DNA of 64,000 nt from Atrina japonica. Lineage: Eukaryota; Mollusca; Bivalvia; Pterioida; Pinnidae. The notes under the pieces were generated by a model, which made no database searches, was not told where the DNA came from, and saw only the letters and a list, made by a program, of their open reading frames with translations. How positions within the stretch are numbered: position 1 is the first letter of the stretch; each line of letters starts with the position of its first letter. Of this stretch, positions 24,103 to 35,799 are shown in pieces. A program made the position numbers and the translations under genes. Location: positions 644,001 to 708,000 of the forward strand of contig BROG01000298.1 of NCBI GenBank assembly GCA_030159075.1, in the 5' to 3' direction.

Positions 24103-24725
24103 AAAGAACACATGCGTTGATATGCAAAGCGATTGTACCACAACTACAAATGATTGACAAACTGTTGGAAGCAAACTCAAAGAAGGAGAAAATAATCCCG
24201 ACAGAACTTCTTAAATTAGCGCTTGACGACTCACATTGTTCTGAATTCGTGTATTGGTGATCTGGCTTACAGAAGACTTGAGCTCATAATCCAACTGACA
24301 AAAACAACGAATTCCGTTCTCTATGCTCCCCAATGATCATCCAATAAGCGAAAACTTGTTTTTGGTGATGATCTCGGCAAGGTTGTGGAGGATATCGTAA
24401 AGGGCACAAAAGGTAGGATCCCAGATATCAGGAAAAAGGAAACCTTTTACTCGAAAACCTTCTTTGGGGTACTCCACACAGTCTAGTCAAGACAATAATA
24501 GCAGAAAACAAAATTATTTTTTAGGACATCAGGATAGGAACGGGGATACAGGTATCCTCAGTTCCAGAAATACAGGAAAAATCAGGTTTCCAAATTCAGT
24601 CTCCAAGAACAGGACAAATAAATGTGTGAGTAAACCAGGTGAGCACCAGCGTATTTTTACAAAAATACGCCAGATAATTTTTACCGCAGGATAAATATTC
24701 ACAATACAACAATCAATGGAAATTC

Positions 24726-25490
24726 TTGGACATCCGATTTGAATATTTTAAAATACATATCGGGTTACAATTTAAGAATTTACTAGGGAAACCGCAACAG
24801 ATACGTATATCACCTTCCCCAATTCAATTCAGTTCGGATGAACTTTTAATTATTGATCAAGAAATAGAAAAATTCAATAATCAAGGGTATTCATTGAAAA
24901 AGTGTATACCAACGATCTTGACGAATTATATCCAATATTTTCGTGCGACCGAAAAAAAGCGGTAGCCACAGGATAATACTTAAATTTGAAATCTTTAAAC
25001 GATTACGGTGGAATATCATCATTTTAAATGGAAACTCTGGGAAATCACCTATCAATTTGATAACACCGAATTGCTGGTTTGCTTCTGTAGATCTAAAGGA
25101 CGCTTATTATTCTATCAAAGATACATAAAAATGACAGAAAATACTTGCGTTTTATTTGGCAGGATCAAAAATATCAATTTACTTGTTTTAGCAATGGGAT
25201 ATAAGAATTCTGCACGTATCTTCACAAAAAATCATGAAACCTGTTTATTCACATTTGAGAAAATTAGGATATACAAATGTTGGTTACATCGACGACAGTT
25301 TACTGAATTAGGCAATTGTTTAAAGAATGTTCAACAGAATTTACAGAGACTATCCAGATGTTATGGATCAGTTAGGGCTTACTATTCACCCACAAAAAAT
25401 CGGTATCCCGTGCCCTCGCAGCAAATACAATTCTTAGGTTTCAAAATAAATTCCATTGATATGACGGTAAGATTAACGGAGAGGTAAAGC
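24726..25490 (+). pseudogene. DIRS reverse transcriptase
   Basis: Motifs in order: ELLIIDQEIEKF, WFASVDLKDAYYSI (first catalytic Asp; 25,080-25,120), NVGYIDDSLL (YIDD at 25,285-25,296), and FLGFKINSIDMTVRLTER. These are the RT fingers-palm landmarks of DIRS-like elements. The frame switches at least four times, so not functional. Confidence 0.88.
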
Positions 25491-25779
25491 ATCCAAGATT
25501 ATCGAACACGGGAACGGAAACAAATTCTCCAAAAACAGAAAATAACAATTCGCGAATTTTCTCAATTTATTGGGAAGTTGGTTGCTAGCGAACCAGGTTG
25601 TAACATTCGCCCACCATTACACTATAAATTGTTTTAGAAAATAGAGAAAGATTTTTATTTAAAACAACATTTTCGGAAAATTTCGAAGCAAACATTTCTC
25701 TGTCATGTGAGAGCATACAAGATATTCAGTGGTGTTGTATAAAAAATATAAATTCAAGTTTTAGGTCTATTTACACAAA

Positions 25780-26200
25780 TAAGCCTGATATTCATCATAA
25801 AAAGTGACAGCTCAAGTCGAGGTTGGGGTTGCGGTAAATGACACAAAAAGTGATCAGTGGGGAATGGTCTTTTATAGAGCAAAAAGAAACATATCAATTT
25901 CTTAGAGTTGAAAGCCGCTTTTATTAGCAATTATTCCATTTTTCTTCTCATATTTCTAACTGCCATGTAAGAATCTATTAGATAATACAGTCAGCAGTAA
26001 CTTATATTAACAAAAAGGGTGGAAAAATTCGAACACTTAATGATTTGTCAAGATCCATTTGGTTTTTCATGTAATGATAAAAACATTTCCTGGTTGTCCG
26101 CATGTCATATTTCCCGGTGTGGATAACACAGAGGCTGATTTCTTATCCAGAAAAAATAGGTCAGATACCGAATGGATGTGTTGAATAAACAAGTGTTTAA
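25780..26200 (+). pseudogene. DIRS RNase H
   Basis: SDSSSRGWGCG (25,803-25,840; first Asp of RNase H) and HVIFPGVDNTEADFLSRKN (26,100-26,155; the C-terminal D-E-x-D signature), with frameshifts in between. Follows the RT directly as in DIRS elements. Confidence 0.8.
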
Positions 26201-27999
26201 TAAGTTAAAAAATCGATTACGGTCCATTCGATATTGACCTATTCGCGTCTAACGACAACAAACCAATTAAGAAACTATGTATCATTTGATCCTGATAAAC
26301 ACGCAAATTATATAAGAGCTTTCTCTATCGATTGTGGTCACATTTGAGATGCTACATTTTCTGTCCTTTCAGTGTCATAGGATCTGTTCTTCAAAAAATT
26401 CAAAAGTGAACCAGGTGGAAGTTATTGATGATTGTGTTCCGATATGGCCAACGCAACCATGGTTTCCAAAACTTCTTACAGATGGTGTCAGAAACGTCTG
26501 TTATTCTCCCGCAACGCAGAGATCTATTAATTCTGCCACACAAACAACATCAGATCTCACCCCCTAAAGAAAATGAGACTGGGTGCTTTTCGCTTGTCAG
26601 GGAATCGCCTCAAAGGTTCAAACTTATCAGATTGACACAACTTAACATTATCATGTCATCTTTGGAGAGAGTCGACGAAAATACAATATTGGAACTATCT
26701 CCGCAAATGGTTGCAATTTGGTAGTGAAAAACAAGCTGGATCCACTTGAAGCCGATGTTTTCAAATGCGTTAGCATTTTTAACAGAATTTTATAAAAGCG
26801 GCCTTGGTTATAGTGCTTTAAACACTGCAAGAAGCGCATTATCTGCAATTTTTACATCTTGACAAAATACATGGTGTAAATACTCGGTTCACACATGTTA
26901 AATTAAAAAATTTATGAAGGAGTATTTGTAAATCGAGCCAACATTACCCAGATATAATATTACATGGAATGTTGATATCAGTACTCAAGTTACTTAAAAT
27001 CATTGTCACCTTTGGAATCATTAACATTATTGCAGCTATCTCAGAAACTTGCTATGTTGTTAGCATTATTATCAGGACAACGCGGACAGACATTACAATT
27101 TCTGGACATCCGGAATATTCACATTGGAGATGAATGCGTAAAAATTGTAATAAACTAAACTGTATTTATTTCAGAAAATGTAATATACAACATGTTTAAT
27201 ATAACAGTACAAATGAGAGGGGATTTGAAAACAAGAAAAAGTGTTCTTATATAAATTCATTTCCCCATTGTTTTAGACCTTGCAAAAAAATGTGATCGGT
27301 CATTAGAATTTGATATCAATGGACATTAATTAGGCTATACTTGTACGTATATAAGAAGAAAGAAAACAAATCGGTACATTATATAATGAAAAAATTGAGA
27401 GGTGAACAAGGCGTGTCTAGTATACAAAAAAAAAAAAAAAAAAAAAAAAAATGATACACAGTTGTAAAAAAAAAAAAAACAAAAAAAAAAAAAAAATTTT
27501 CAAGCACTTAGATAAATCGTTTTGGTACGTTATATAATATAACTTTGTACACAATGTAAATATTCTTTGTGTTAATTTCTGTGGGTAGATCCCTATTTCC
27601 AAATAGCAAAAGATTGGTATTAAATTGTCATATTTTGCAGCTTAGTTGACGAAGTATAGAAGAGCTCTTTCGTGTCCTCATATAGTCCGACATTTAAGGA
27701 AAAAGTGATGAGTGGATTCGACCTTCCCCACATCGGCAAGAGTGGGTCAGGTTCAAGATTTCGATTAAATAAGATGGTATTTTAAAGATGAGCAGGGACA
27801 TACGTAAACGAGCATGCAAAATTTGCTTCTACGAGTACCCACAGTATAATAGTTCTGGGACTTTTAAATTATTATTTCTGGTAGACCAAGTTTTGTTTAA
27901 AGCTATTTAGCGAAGTACTACTTTTTTTAGTTTCTGGCAAAATCGTTCCACAGTTGTATATTGAGGGAAGAAAACTTATTGTAGTATTGAGCAGTTCTA

Positions 28000-30900
28000 G
28001 CATGGGTCAGGGTAATAGCGGTGGCATTACGCGTATTGTAACTATGTATATCATTATGTTGGGGCGGTATTAAAGGTTGAAAGGTATTCTGGAGTTAAGT
28101 TATTGATCATTTTATAGAATTGGGACAAGTTTGTGATACCGACGTCTTGTATCTCAATGTTTCGCCACCCACATTCTTTATAAAGTGAATTCAAGCTGAC
28201 TAATTTTGTTGCTCCTGTAACGAATTCTGGCTGCCTCGATGTGTTAACTTTTTCCTATTCTTCTGTCTTAAAATATTGTGGAGCAGTTGTCCCATATTAT
28301 ATCTACATACTCAAGAATGGGTCGCACGAAGGAAAAATACGAATTATTTCTAAAGATCTTCTATCTAAGTAATATTTTAGTCCTTTTAGAATGTAAATTT
28401 TTTCAAGGGATTTTTTTAATTATAATAAATTTATGTGGTCTTCCCATTGTCCTGTTTTATTAAATATCAAACCTAAATGTTTGTTGTGTGTTGACTTCAG
28501 TTACTGGGATACCGTTCAATGTAAAGAGTTGGGTGTTGTTGTAAGTAATGTTCTTTTTTTTTTTATTAAGAGTGTTCAGTTTTATTGGGGGTTAAAGTTT
28601 ACCACCATTGGTTATTGACCAATTGTATATGTTTTGTAAATTATTATTAAAGTATGTTTTGCTGCTTCTTCAACGTGATCTATTATTACGTAAATTGAAG
28701 TGTCGTCGGCAAAAAGTTTTATTGAAGCAATTAAACTGACTGAACTTTCTATCAATAAATAAATATAAGGAATAAAAGTGGTCCAAGTATTGAGCCCTGG
28801 GGGACTCCAGATTGGATGTTTAGTAAGCTTGATTCTACCCCATTAATTAGTCACCCTTTTGACTTCTGCCCGATATAGATAGTCGCCGTACCAATTAGAA
28901 TATGTTTTCCATTTATCCCCAAGTTTTCTTATTTTGAACAAAAGTCCCCCGATGCCATACTCTGTCAAAAGCTTTACTATATGCGAAATAATACTACCCT
29001 GATTTCTTTCCCTACATCTAAAGCCCCCAAGAATTCGTTAGAATGAGATAAAGAAGTTGATTAAACAGCTCGAATTCGTTTTTGTGTAAAGCCTGATTGA
29101 TTCGATGAAATAAGCTTATTTGTGATATTATATAGTTATGTAGGTAATTTGTGAACACATTTCTCAAAATTATGCTAACTATGCTAAGTAAGGATATTGG
29201 CCTGATAATTGGCTGGTTTACGGGGATCGGTCTTTTTTATGGATTGGTTACAACATTAGCGTTTTCCAAATGGAGGGAAATGTTTTTGTTTGTAATGATT
29301 GATTATAAAGAATAAATAGTGGGACAGATATCTCTTTTGGGTGCTTCTTTTAAGAAACGAGGGCTTATATGATCTGGTCCATAAGCTTTGTTGGTGTCTA
29401 TACATTGAATTATATCAAGAAATATCATTTTCTGTGATTATAATGTTTTCTATTGAGCAGTCGGTACTATTCGATTTCTGCGGGTAAGGTTTATTTGATT
29501 TGAATTTTTTTTTCTTTTTTCTAAGATAGTTTGAGATGTGAAATATTCATTAAGTAAATTTGCTATTTTCTTGGTTATCGTGTATCTCTAAGTTATTTTC
29601 TGTCAAAAAAGGTTTATTATTTATTTATTTTGGGGGTGTGTAAATTTTTTTACCAGTTTCCACCAAGTCCTTAGACGTAAATTCGGAAGATTTATTTTAT
29701 CACATATATTAAAAAAGTAGTTATTTTTTGCTGATCTAAGCATTGATATACATTTGTTTCTTAAAACTGCGAAAATTTTCGCCAATGATACGGTTGATTA
29801 GTTTTTTTTTGCTTGTATTTCTTGTACGATACGTTTTCCTGATCATCTTTTTAATTGTATTTGTTATCCAGGGGGGTAAATCATTTTGGCGCGACGTTAA
29901 ATATTTATTTGGTATGTTTTTACTTGCGATTTTTATTATGGTTTCAGTAAAGATTTGTACATTTAGATCTAATTTATTTCTTGATCTAGTAAGGAGTTTC
30001 CAATTTATGTTTGATAAATCTTGTCTATAATGATTTAAAATTTCCTTTGTCGTAAAGCCATATTTTTCTTCGGAAATTAATTGAAATAATTTTTGTTAGA
30101 TTTCAGGATACATACTATCGGACAATGATAACGCAAGTTTACATTCAAAAAGGGAACCATTACATCACAATAAACTATATTATTTCTATTATTTGTTATA
30201 AATAGATCAATTAAGGAAGATGTATTTTCTGTAAAGGATGTTGGGTTTTCTATAAGTTGTTGAAAATTGAATATTTGGAGCATATCTTTTATAACATTAG
30301 CTGAATTACTTTTAAAGTTTTCATTAAAATCTCCAGTTATTAATATGATACTTGATGTTCGATTCATATGCCAGTTCGAAACTTTGCTCGATTAATCCCC
30401 AAATATTAAAAGTGAATTTGGCGGTCTATAAAATGTACCTCATTAAATAATATTCATTTTTAAACTTTTACTTCAACCCAAATCACATTCAAGACCATTA
30501 ATTTCTAGATCATGTCTTCGCATTGCTTGAAAGTGTAATTTTTAACATAAGTTATCACCCCTCCCCCTGTTCTATTAGGTCTATCAAATCTGTATGGAAC
30601 TTCATAACCCATCAAACAGTATTTCAGAATTGGGTATATTAGGTTAAGCCAGGTTTCTGTTAAACAGATTATATCAAAGTTGGATAAGTTACCGTTTACT
30701 ATGTCACGTTTAGGTTTTAAACTTTGGACATTAAGATGAATCACTGATAACAAGAGGGGTCGTTCATTAAAATAGAAAGTTCTGACGTCAGTTCTGAGTG
30801 GGTAAAAGAAATACTAGCTGTAGATTCACTGCTGATTGAGTTCGAGATTGGACCTGGATTTGTTTCGATGTCACCGCTTAGTGATAACTTCATTTCCTGA

Positions 30901-31229
30901 ATGTTATGGTTATGTGCAGGAACTTTATTCAAGGTGCTATGTTTAAAATGTACATGGAAATTCTTATTAATAGGCCTAACAGTTGCGACAGCATCTTTTT
31001 TGAAATTTGATGCAAATTTATCGAGAATATTTATTGGTTTAAATTTGGAGGTTTCTATAAGAGAGACATTTATCAGAAGCATGATTGGTACTGCTCTTTT
31101 TCCAACTGTCTCCAATAGGTTAACAAATAAGAACATTTGGAAATCTAATAAAATGGTTCGCTGTGAGAATCTAGTCTTCGAGTAAAAGTTACCTATCCTG
31201 ACTCGGTAAGCATTTATACCTATAGTCAT
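28000..31229 (-). pseudogene. LINE ORF2 (2A-like motif, endonuclease, reverse transcriptase), broken
   Basis: The N-terminal frame (31,229-30,741) holds LSLSGDIETNPGP, matching the 2A consensus D-x-E-x-N-P-G-P. It then shifts frame at about 30,750 into LSVIHLNVQSLKPKRDIV (endonuclease start), SNFDIICLTETWL, NRTGGGVITYV, and later ILITGDFNENF. RT segments follow to about 28,000 with several stops. ORF2 proteins of this type nick DNA and reverse-transcribe the element RNA. Confidence 0.85.
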
Positions 31230-32729
31230 TGAGTCAAGTTACAAAGGAATCTGCTATATTGAATTCAAGGGTCAGGATGGTATTCTGTAAAGTTCGACTA
31301 TCATATGAAGTAGATTTCGTGTTCAGATCATAAGTGCGATGGGAAACGGACAGTTGCCTTGTTCTATGTACAAAACAAAAGGAAGGATAATAATAACAGT
31401 CGAAAGGGATAAAATAAAAATATGAGGTGATATAAATACAAATACTGAAAAACGGTGGAAACAAAATGTGTGAAATATTCCAAAACCAAAACATCAACAC
31501 ATCAAAAAATATGAAATTGAAAATGGACAAAACTGTCAATACATGAAAGGAATGAATAAACAAAAACATGTAACAAAAACATATATACATGTTGGTATGG
31601 GTTCTATATGGAAAAGAAAACCACGTTTAAATGGGAACATTTTTATGCAGTGCTTTTTTATGTAATATACAATCTTTAATGTTTAATGGTTTAATATAAA
31701 ACGATGACTGCACATCATTGGTGTAGAGTGAACGTAGAATTTATATATACACTTGACTCGATGCTCTCCACCGAGTATCCACACCTATGTCTAACCTTAA
31801 AAATTAATGAGGAGATAAAGTGAACAAGGGAGTAAATAGCCTGTATCCGTCACGTGTACATACATCAAAAGTGCAGATGAGGTAAATTGAATGAAAACTG
31901 AAATGGGTCGTCAAGGATAATAAGCACAATATGCGAATATCAAATAGTGATGTTACAATGAACTGCTCTGAAAAAAGAACATATTTAATAATCAGTGATG
32001 GATCTGGTTACTGATTGTTTACAAATGTCAACGAAAAACAAAGGCTAAGTCTATGCACTTCCATGAGGTATAATCACAATGAGTGGATGTTTTAGACATG
32101 CCAGGATGATAACTAAGTGAAAAAAAAATAGTTTTTAAATATATACTCTTCAGATTATACGTAAATCTCACAAGAATGGTAGATATCAACGAGTATATCG
32201 GAGTGTATGTGTTGAGAAGTCTGTACTCTCCTCACGTACGGTGACCTAGTCTGAATTTAGGTCAGTTCATTTGCGACTGCGCGAGTGGTAACCCATTGGG
32301 TCAAAAGTCAAATTGCGCAGCCAATGCCTGGACGGCTGTTGTATTTTTAGAATCCACGTGTATTTCGCTGAAAACAAACTCCGAGTGTTATGACATGAAG
32401 AATAAGCACAATGAATTATAACTGAGATATGAAGAGTAAGTGTATATGAAGGTCACACCTAGAGATAATTAAGACACAATATTGTGTTGTATTACAAAAC
32501 ACATGTAGAAAACCATAAGATAAGCTGAAAGAAGAACATTGTGAAGTATTAATTTATGTAAACAATCAAATTTGTTCGTGTATAGTGAACTAATCTGAGT
32601 TTATATCAGTTCATATGGGACGGAAAACCCATTGGGTCTAAAGTCAAAGATGCAGACAAAACCTAAACAGCTGCAAAATTTTATATATCGCCAGTATATA
32701 GTTAGTTGGAGACACAACTCTGAATGAAC
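31230..32729 (-). other. LINE B inter-ORF spacer with a diverged ~345-bp duplication
   Basis: Two related blocks, about 32,235-32,360 and 32,580-32,700, share GACCCAATGGGTT (minus strand GACTTT(T/A)GACCCAATGGG), GAACTGA...AAA(C/T)TCAGA(T/C)TA and a GCAGC/ACAGC...TCCAGG/TTTAGG segment in the same order. The frame at 31,234-31,590 (aromatic-rich, no domain recognised) may be part of a 5' extension of ORF2 but is unsupported. Confidence 0.55.
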
Positions 32730-33719
32730 TTATAGTTTGATTTTAAGGAGATCGTCAAGACATATAATTTTGTGTTTGGTGTCACCTTTGTCAACAAGGA
32801 AAATTTTGCCATCGAAGACAAACGTTGACTTTGCTTTACTCGATTTCACAAGTTCGCGACAATCCCTGGCCAACTTGCTTCTCTGTCGAGTGAGGTCCTG
32901 ATTTATAGAGATTCCTCTGCGCCCGTTGATTTTGGATAATTTGTAACTGTTTTTTATAAGCTTATGACGAGCATCGTAATTAGTGATTCTAGCTATTATT
33001 GCACGTGGCTTCGCTTGGGAAGTCGGGCCGACACGATGTGAAACCTCTATATCGGATTCAAGAAGAGGTACCTCCAAGTCCTTTGCAAGGTCTAAGATGA
33101 CTTTGTTAGTGTCCGCTTCAGCTTCTGGAACGCCAAATATACGAACACAGTTCTTCCTTCCATATTGTTCTAGTTCGTCGATACGCTTGTGTAGGTATTT
33201 ATTTTCTGTTGACAATTGATTAATACAAGTAATAAGAGGATTTAAACTAGCAGCAAGCATATTTGTAAATTCTTGGAGCATGCTGGACTTGACTGCCTCA
33301 ACAATACGGGATATATCGCCTTCAGGAAGGAACGTTCCGGGACGAAGTGAAGGTCCGGACGGAGGGCGAATTTCGGATAGTCCCGCTACTGGAGTTGAAG
33401 TAAAAGGGACATGATTTGTTGAAACTGATGCACTTATAGACTGCAGAGGTGGTATCGATTGCACAGGGGTACCAAATTGACTTTGATATTTAATGGGTAC
33501 CTGATAATCACCTGAAGTTGGTATCGTATGAGGTGCTGATTGAAATGAATCCGTGGTTGGGGGGAGTGTGTGGTCCTGTTCGCTAAGATTAAAATGATCG
33601 TTGGAGCTCATATTATTGGAATTTTCTCTCTGTTTTTTACTAAATTGTACAATGGAATCACTGCTAGAATTTAATGATAAATAGCGTTTTGACGTATTTG
33701 AGGGTTTAGCGTTCAGCAT
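32730..33719 (-). CDS. LINE ORF1 protein (intact, 329 residues)
   Basis: Single uninterrupted frame. Residues 1-135 are Ser/Pro/Thr-rich and low complexity. About 137-185 (RIVEAVKSSMLQEFTNML... ENKYLHKRIDELEQYGRKNC) looks like a coiled coil. Residues ~190-262 match the RRM-like core of L1-type ORF1 proteins (VRIFGVPEAEADTNKVI, IEVSHRVG, KPRAIIARITNY), and ~265-329 its C-terminal domain (GISINQDLTRQRSKL, FDGKIFLVD). Such proteins bind and chaperone element RNA. No zinc knuckle is seen. Intact while ORF2 is broken. Belongs to LINE copy B by position and orientation. Confidence 0.88.
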   Translation of the reverse strand: MLNAKPSNTSKRYLSLNSSSDSIVQFSKKQRENSNNMSSNDHFNLSEQDHTLPPTTDSFQSAPHTIPTSGDYQVPIKYQSQFGTPVQSIPPLQSISASVSTNHVPFTSTPVAGLSEIRPPSGPSLRPGTFLPEGDISRIVEAVKSSMLQEFTNMLAASLNPLITCINQLSTENKYLHKRIDELEQYGRKNCVRIFGVPEAEADTNKVILDLAKDLEVPLLESDIEVSHRVGPTSQAKPRAIIARITNYDARHKLIKNSYKLSKINGRRGISINQDLTRQRSKLARDCRELVKSSKAKSTFVFDGKIFLVDKGDTKHKIICLDDLLKIKL

Positions 33720-34420
33720 TCTATGTTACATGTAAACAAAAAGTCGGTGAGTAGAGTTCAGAATGAATTACTTTGTCTTACCAGATCTTGGCAAAAATGA
33801 ATCCAGTATGTTTTCCTGATTGAAAAAATTCAAGAAACTCACAATATCACAATATCTAGATACTTGAACACTCTGATCTTCGTTTGCTTCCCTTTAAAAC
33901 ATGGTAAAATTAGTCTTTATCACATTATTTTACATACTTTTTCCTCAGTAAATTTTGCGACCGATCTTAGGCAACGCATGCGCAATGAACGATTGTAATA
34001 GGAGATTTACTAAAAAATTCAACGCCTAAAACTCATTTGGGAGAATTGAATTTTTCTGCGTTCACGCCAGATCATGATTTTAGCGGTGCTGAAAAATTCT
34101 TCAATTTTATTTAACCAAAACAGCAGATATTACGGCAAACAGAAAACGCAACTACTCATTACAACACAAAAACCCCATAAAGCGGCCTCTCTCGAGGACA
34201 CCATCGCTAGATGGATTAAAAGTAATTAATGAAATCAGGAATTGACATTTCCATTTTCAAACCTCACAGCACGCTGTGCCGCTTCAGCGAGAGTTGCTGC
34301 TCACAACTTTAAAAGTACCTTTACAAACTATTTTAAAAACAGTTGGATGGTCGCGCAAGACTGTGTATTTAGAAAATTCTATCAAAAGTCAAATCACTAT
34401 AGACCATTCTTTTGGTGATA

Positions 34421-34678
34421 GCCTATTTATTAACTAACTTTGCTAAATGATTATACACAAAAGTTTTTACACGCATAATACCAATTTATCAATTTCATGT
34501 GTAGTGTTATAATACATTAGTCATTTTCAGATACAGTTGTTTTTTCTTTTTCCTTAGTACATTAATTAAGTATTTATTTATAATTTTTATTACTCGTTTT
34601 TTAGTAATTAACGATATCAAATTCATCAGCTTTAAAGTCATCATTTGATAACGAAAGGCTCCCAAACAGGGAGAAGAA
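34421..34678. other. DIRS downstream region, nothing else seen
   Basis: AT-rich, between the recombinase stop and the foldback element. No frame or repeat recognised. Confidence 0.4.
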
Positions 34679-34935
34679 ATTATAAAGGTTAAACGAGACT
34701 TACTGTACATGGTGAAGTTTGACTGTAATTTCTTCGACCAGTTTTGGGAGACTGAGGGATCAAATGCCCACCCTGAATATACATCCCTCCCTTTCATTTA
34801 TTGATGAATTTCGATATCGAGCTCTGAAGAATGAATCACGCATTATCATCTCATTTGATCCCTCAGTCTCCCAACTGGTCGAAGAAATTACAGTCAAACT
34901 TCACCTTACAGGTAAGTCTCGTTTAACTTTATAAT
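34679..34935. mobile_element. Foldback element, ~84-bp arms
   Basis: The left arm 34,679-34,766 (TTAAACGAGACTTAC, GTGAAGTTTGACTGTAATTT, CTTCGACCAGTT, GGGAGACTGAGGGATCAAAT) is repeated inverted at 34,852-34,935 with few differences. The loop is ~85 bp. MITE-like hairpin; the short frames on both strands come from the arms. Confidence 0.85.
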
Positions 34936-35628
34936 TATCAAGCGCCAGTTGTTTCAACTGAAGTATAATACAAGAAAAATTGGATGCAAAGCATCAATTC
35001 GCCGCCAAAGGTATTTCAAAGGAAGTTTGGGAATAAATGAATGCAAAGCTTTCAGTTACTTAATATCTATTACGACAAAAAGTCCCACCAGATAAACATT
35101 TTTGTGAAAATCGAGTCAACAGAAACTAATTTAACGGCGATTTCCCGTCAACTAACACCAAGTTTCACAGACAGTAGTGAGAAATTGGAGTGAGGTCATC
35201 ATGTTCCTGGTCCAAAATCATCCAGTGTATATCATTCATTTTAGTAGTGTTTATATAGCAATTGACATCAGCGATGTAGCAATGTCTATATATGTAAAAG
35301 TTTACAAAATGACAGTTGCAGTAATTTTCACTGTTCTACATAATGGTTGTTAACAATGGTGAAGAACTTGGATTTTGAAAATGTATTAAATATTAGTATA
35401 TATCAAGAATATAAAACGTAATTTAGAAAAACATTTATGGAATAATTCAGAATTATTTTTTTTAAAAAACAAGTCCATATTCCAGTCCTGTTTCGTTCAT
35501 TGTTGGCCTAGCCGGGCTAGGAGTGGTTCGATCTTGTTTAACATGATAATTCTGACTTTATCCATTATTACACAAAACTCGTGTTAAAAGTAACATTTTA
35601 TTATATGTAGACTTTAACATGTACTACA
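34936..35628. other. DIRS 3' region, possible internal complementary region
   Basis: At 34,998 the words ATTCGCCGCC...GTATTTCAAA resemble the start of the inverted repeat at 15,169. DIRS elements carry an internal region matching their termini, so this could be it, but the match is short. Otherwise nothing recognised. Confidence 0.3.
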
Positions 35629-35799
35629 TGTACTACCATACCTGTCAAGTCTACCGATTTCGGCGGTAGTCTACCGATTTTTCTATTCATCTACCGCCAA
35701 GAAAAAATCTACCGATTTTTCTAATTTTCAACTGATTTCCCTATATTTCTACCGCTTCTTGTACATTTTCCGGCGATCGGTAGACGTTTTTGTCAAGAT

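Larger units (their letters stand above)
15375..24690 (+). pseudogene. DIRS gag-like coding region (in three pieces)
   Basis: Read across the insertions: 15,375-15,423, then 21,062-21,140, then 24,122 onward. The spliced frame gives NLVPPKVNSEIWSYLDKN, then DLRLQRTHALICKAIVPQL, then IDKLLEANSK, the pattern of DIRS gag-like proteins (short K-x-N-DLxLQ...P motif). The frame is open across both insertion sites once one TSD copy is removed. Later part (24,464-24,690) is still open but frameshifted against the start. Confidence 0.7.
27153..33991 (-). mobile_element. LINE copy B (6.8 kb, near full length)
   Basis: Flanked by ATTGTAATA at 27,144-27,152 and 33,992-34,000. On the minus strand: 5' UTR, intact ORF1 (33,719-32,730), a 1.5-kb spacer, ORF2 with a 2A-like motif (30,849-30,875), APE endonuclease (HLNVQSLKPK, ICLTETWL), reverse transcriptase (FADD at 28,702-28,713), and a 3' UTR with an expanded A/T homopolymer (27,424-27,496) ending in the same CTGAAATAAATACAGTTTA as copy A. 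Copies A and B face each other tail to tail. ORF2 is broken by frameshifts. Confidence 0.9.
26220..34420 (+). pseudogene. DIRS tyrosine recombinase, split by LINE copy B
   Basis: The N-terminal part (26,220-27,152) has PFDIDLFASN, PIWPTQPWFPKL, a core-binding-like helix region, and SGQRGQT with the catalytic Arg at 27,081. The C-terminal part (34,001-34,420) has KPHKAAS...TIARWIK, IDISIFKPHST (catalytic His box, 34,265), TILKTVGWSR and RKFY with Tyr at 34,380-34,382. The halves join in frame across the LINE (VKIVI-GDLLKN). Frameshifts near the His and Tyr boxes leave it inactive. Confidence 0.85.

Noticed and set aside
31234..31590. Membrane-protein-like 118-residue frame
   Set aside because: Aromatic-rich because of AT-rich composition, lies in the LINE spacer, no supporting homology.
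32730..33719. Host single-exon gene
   Set aside because: The RRM-like core and C-terminal domain are of LINE ORF1 type, and it lies in a LINE bounded by a TSD.
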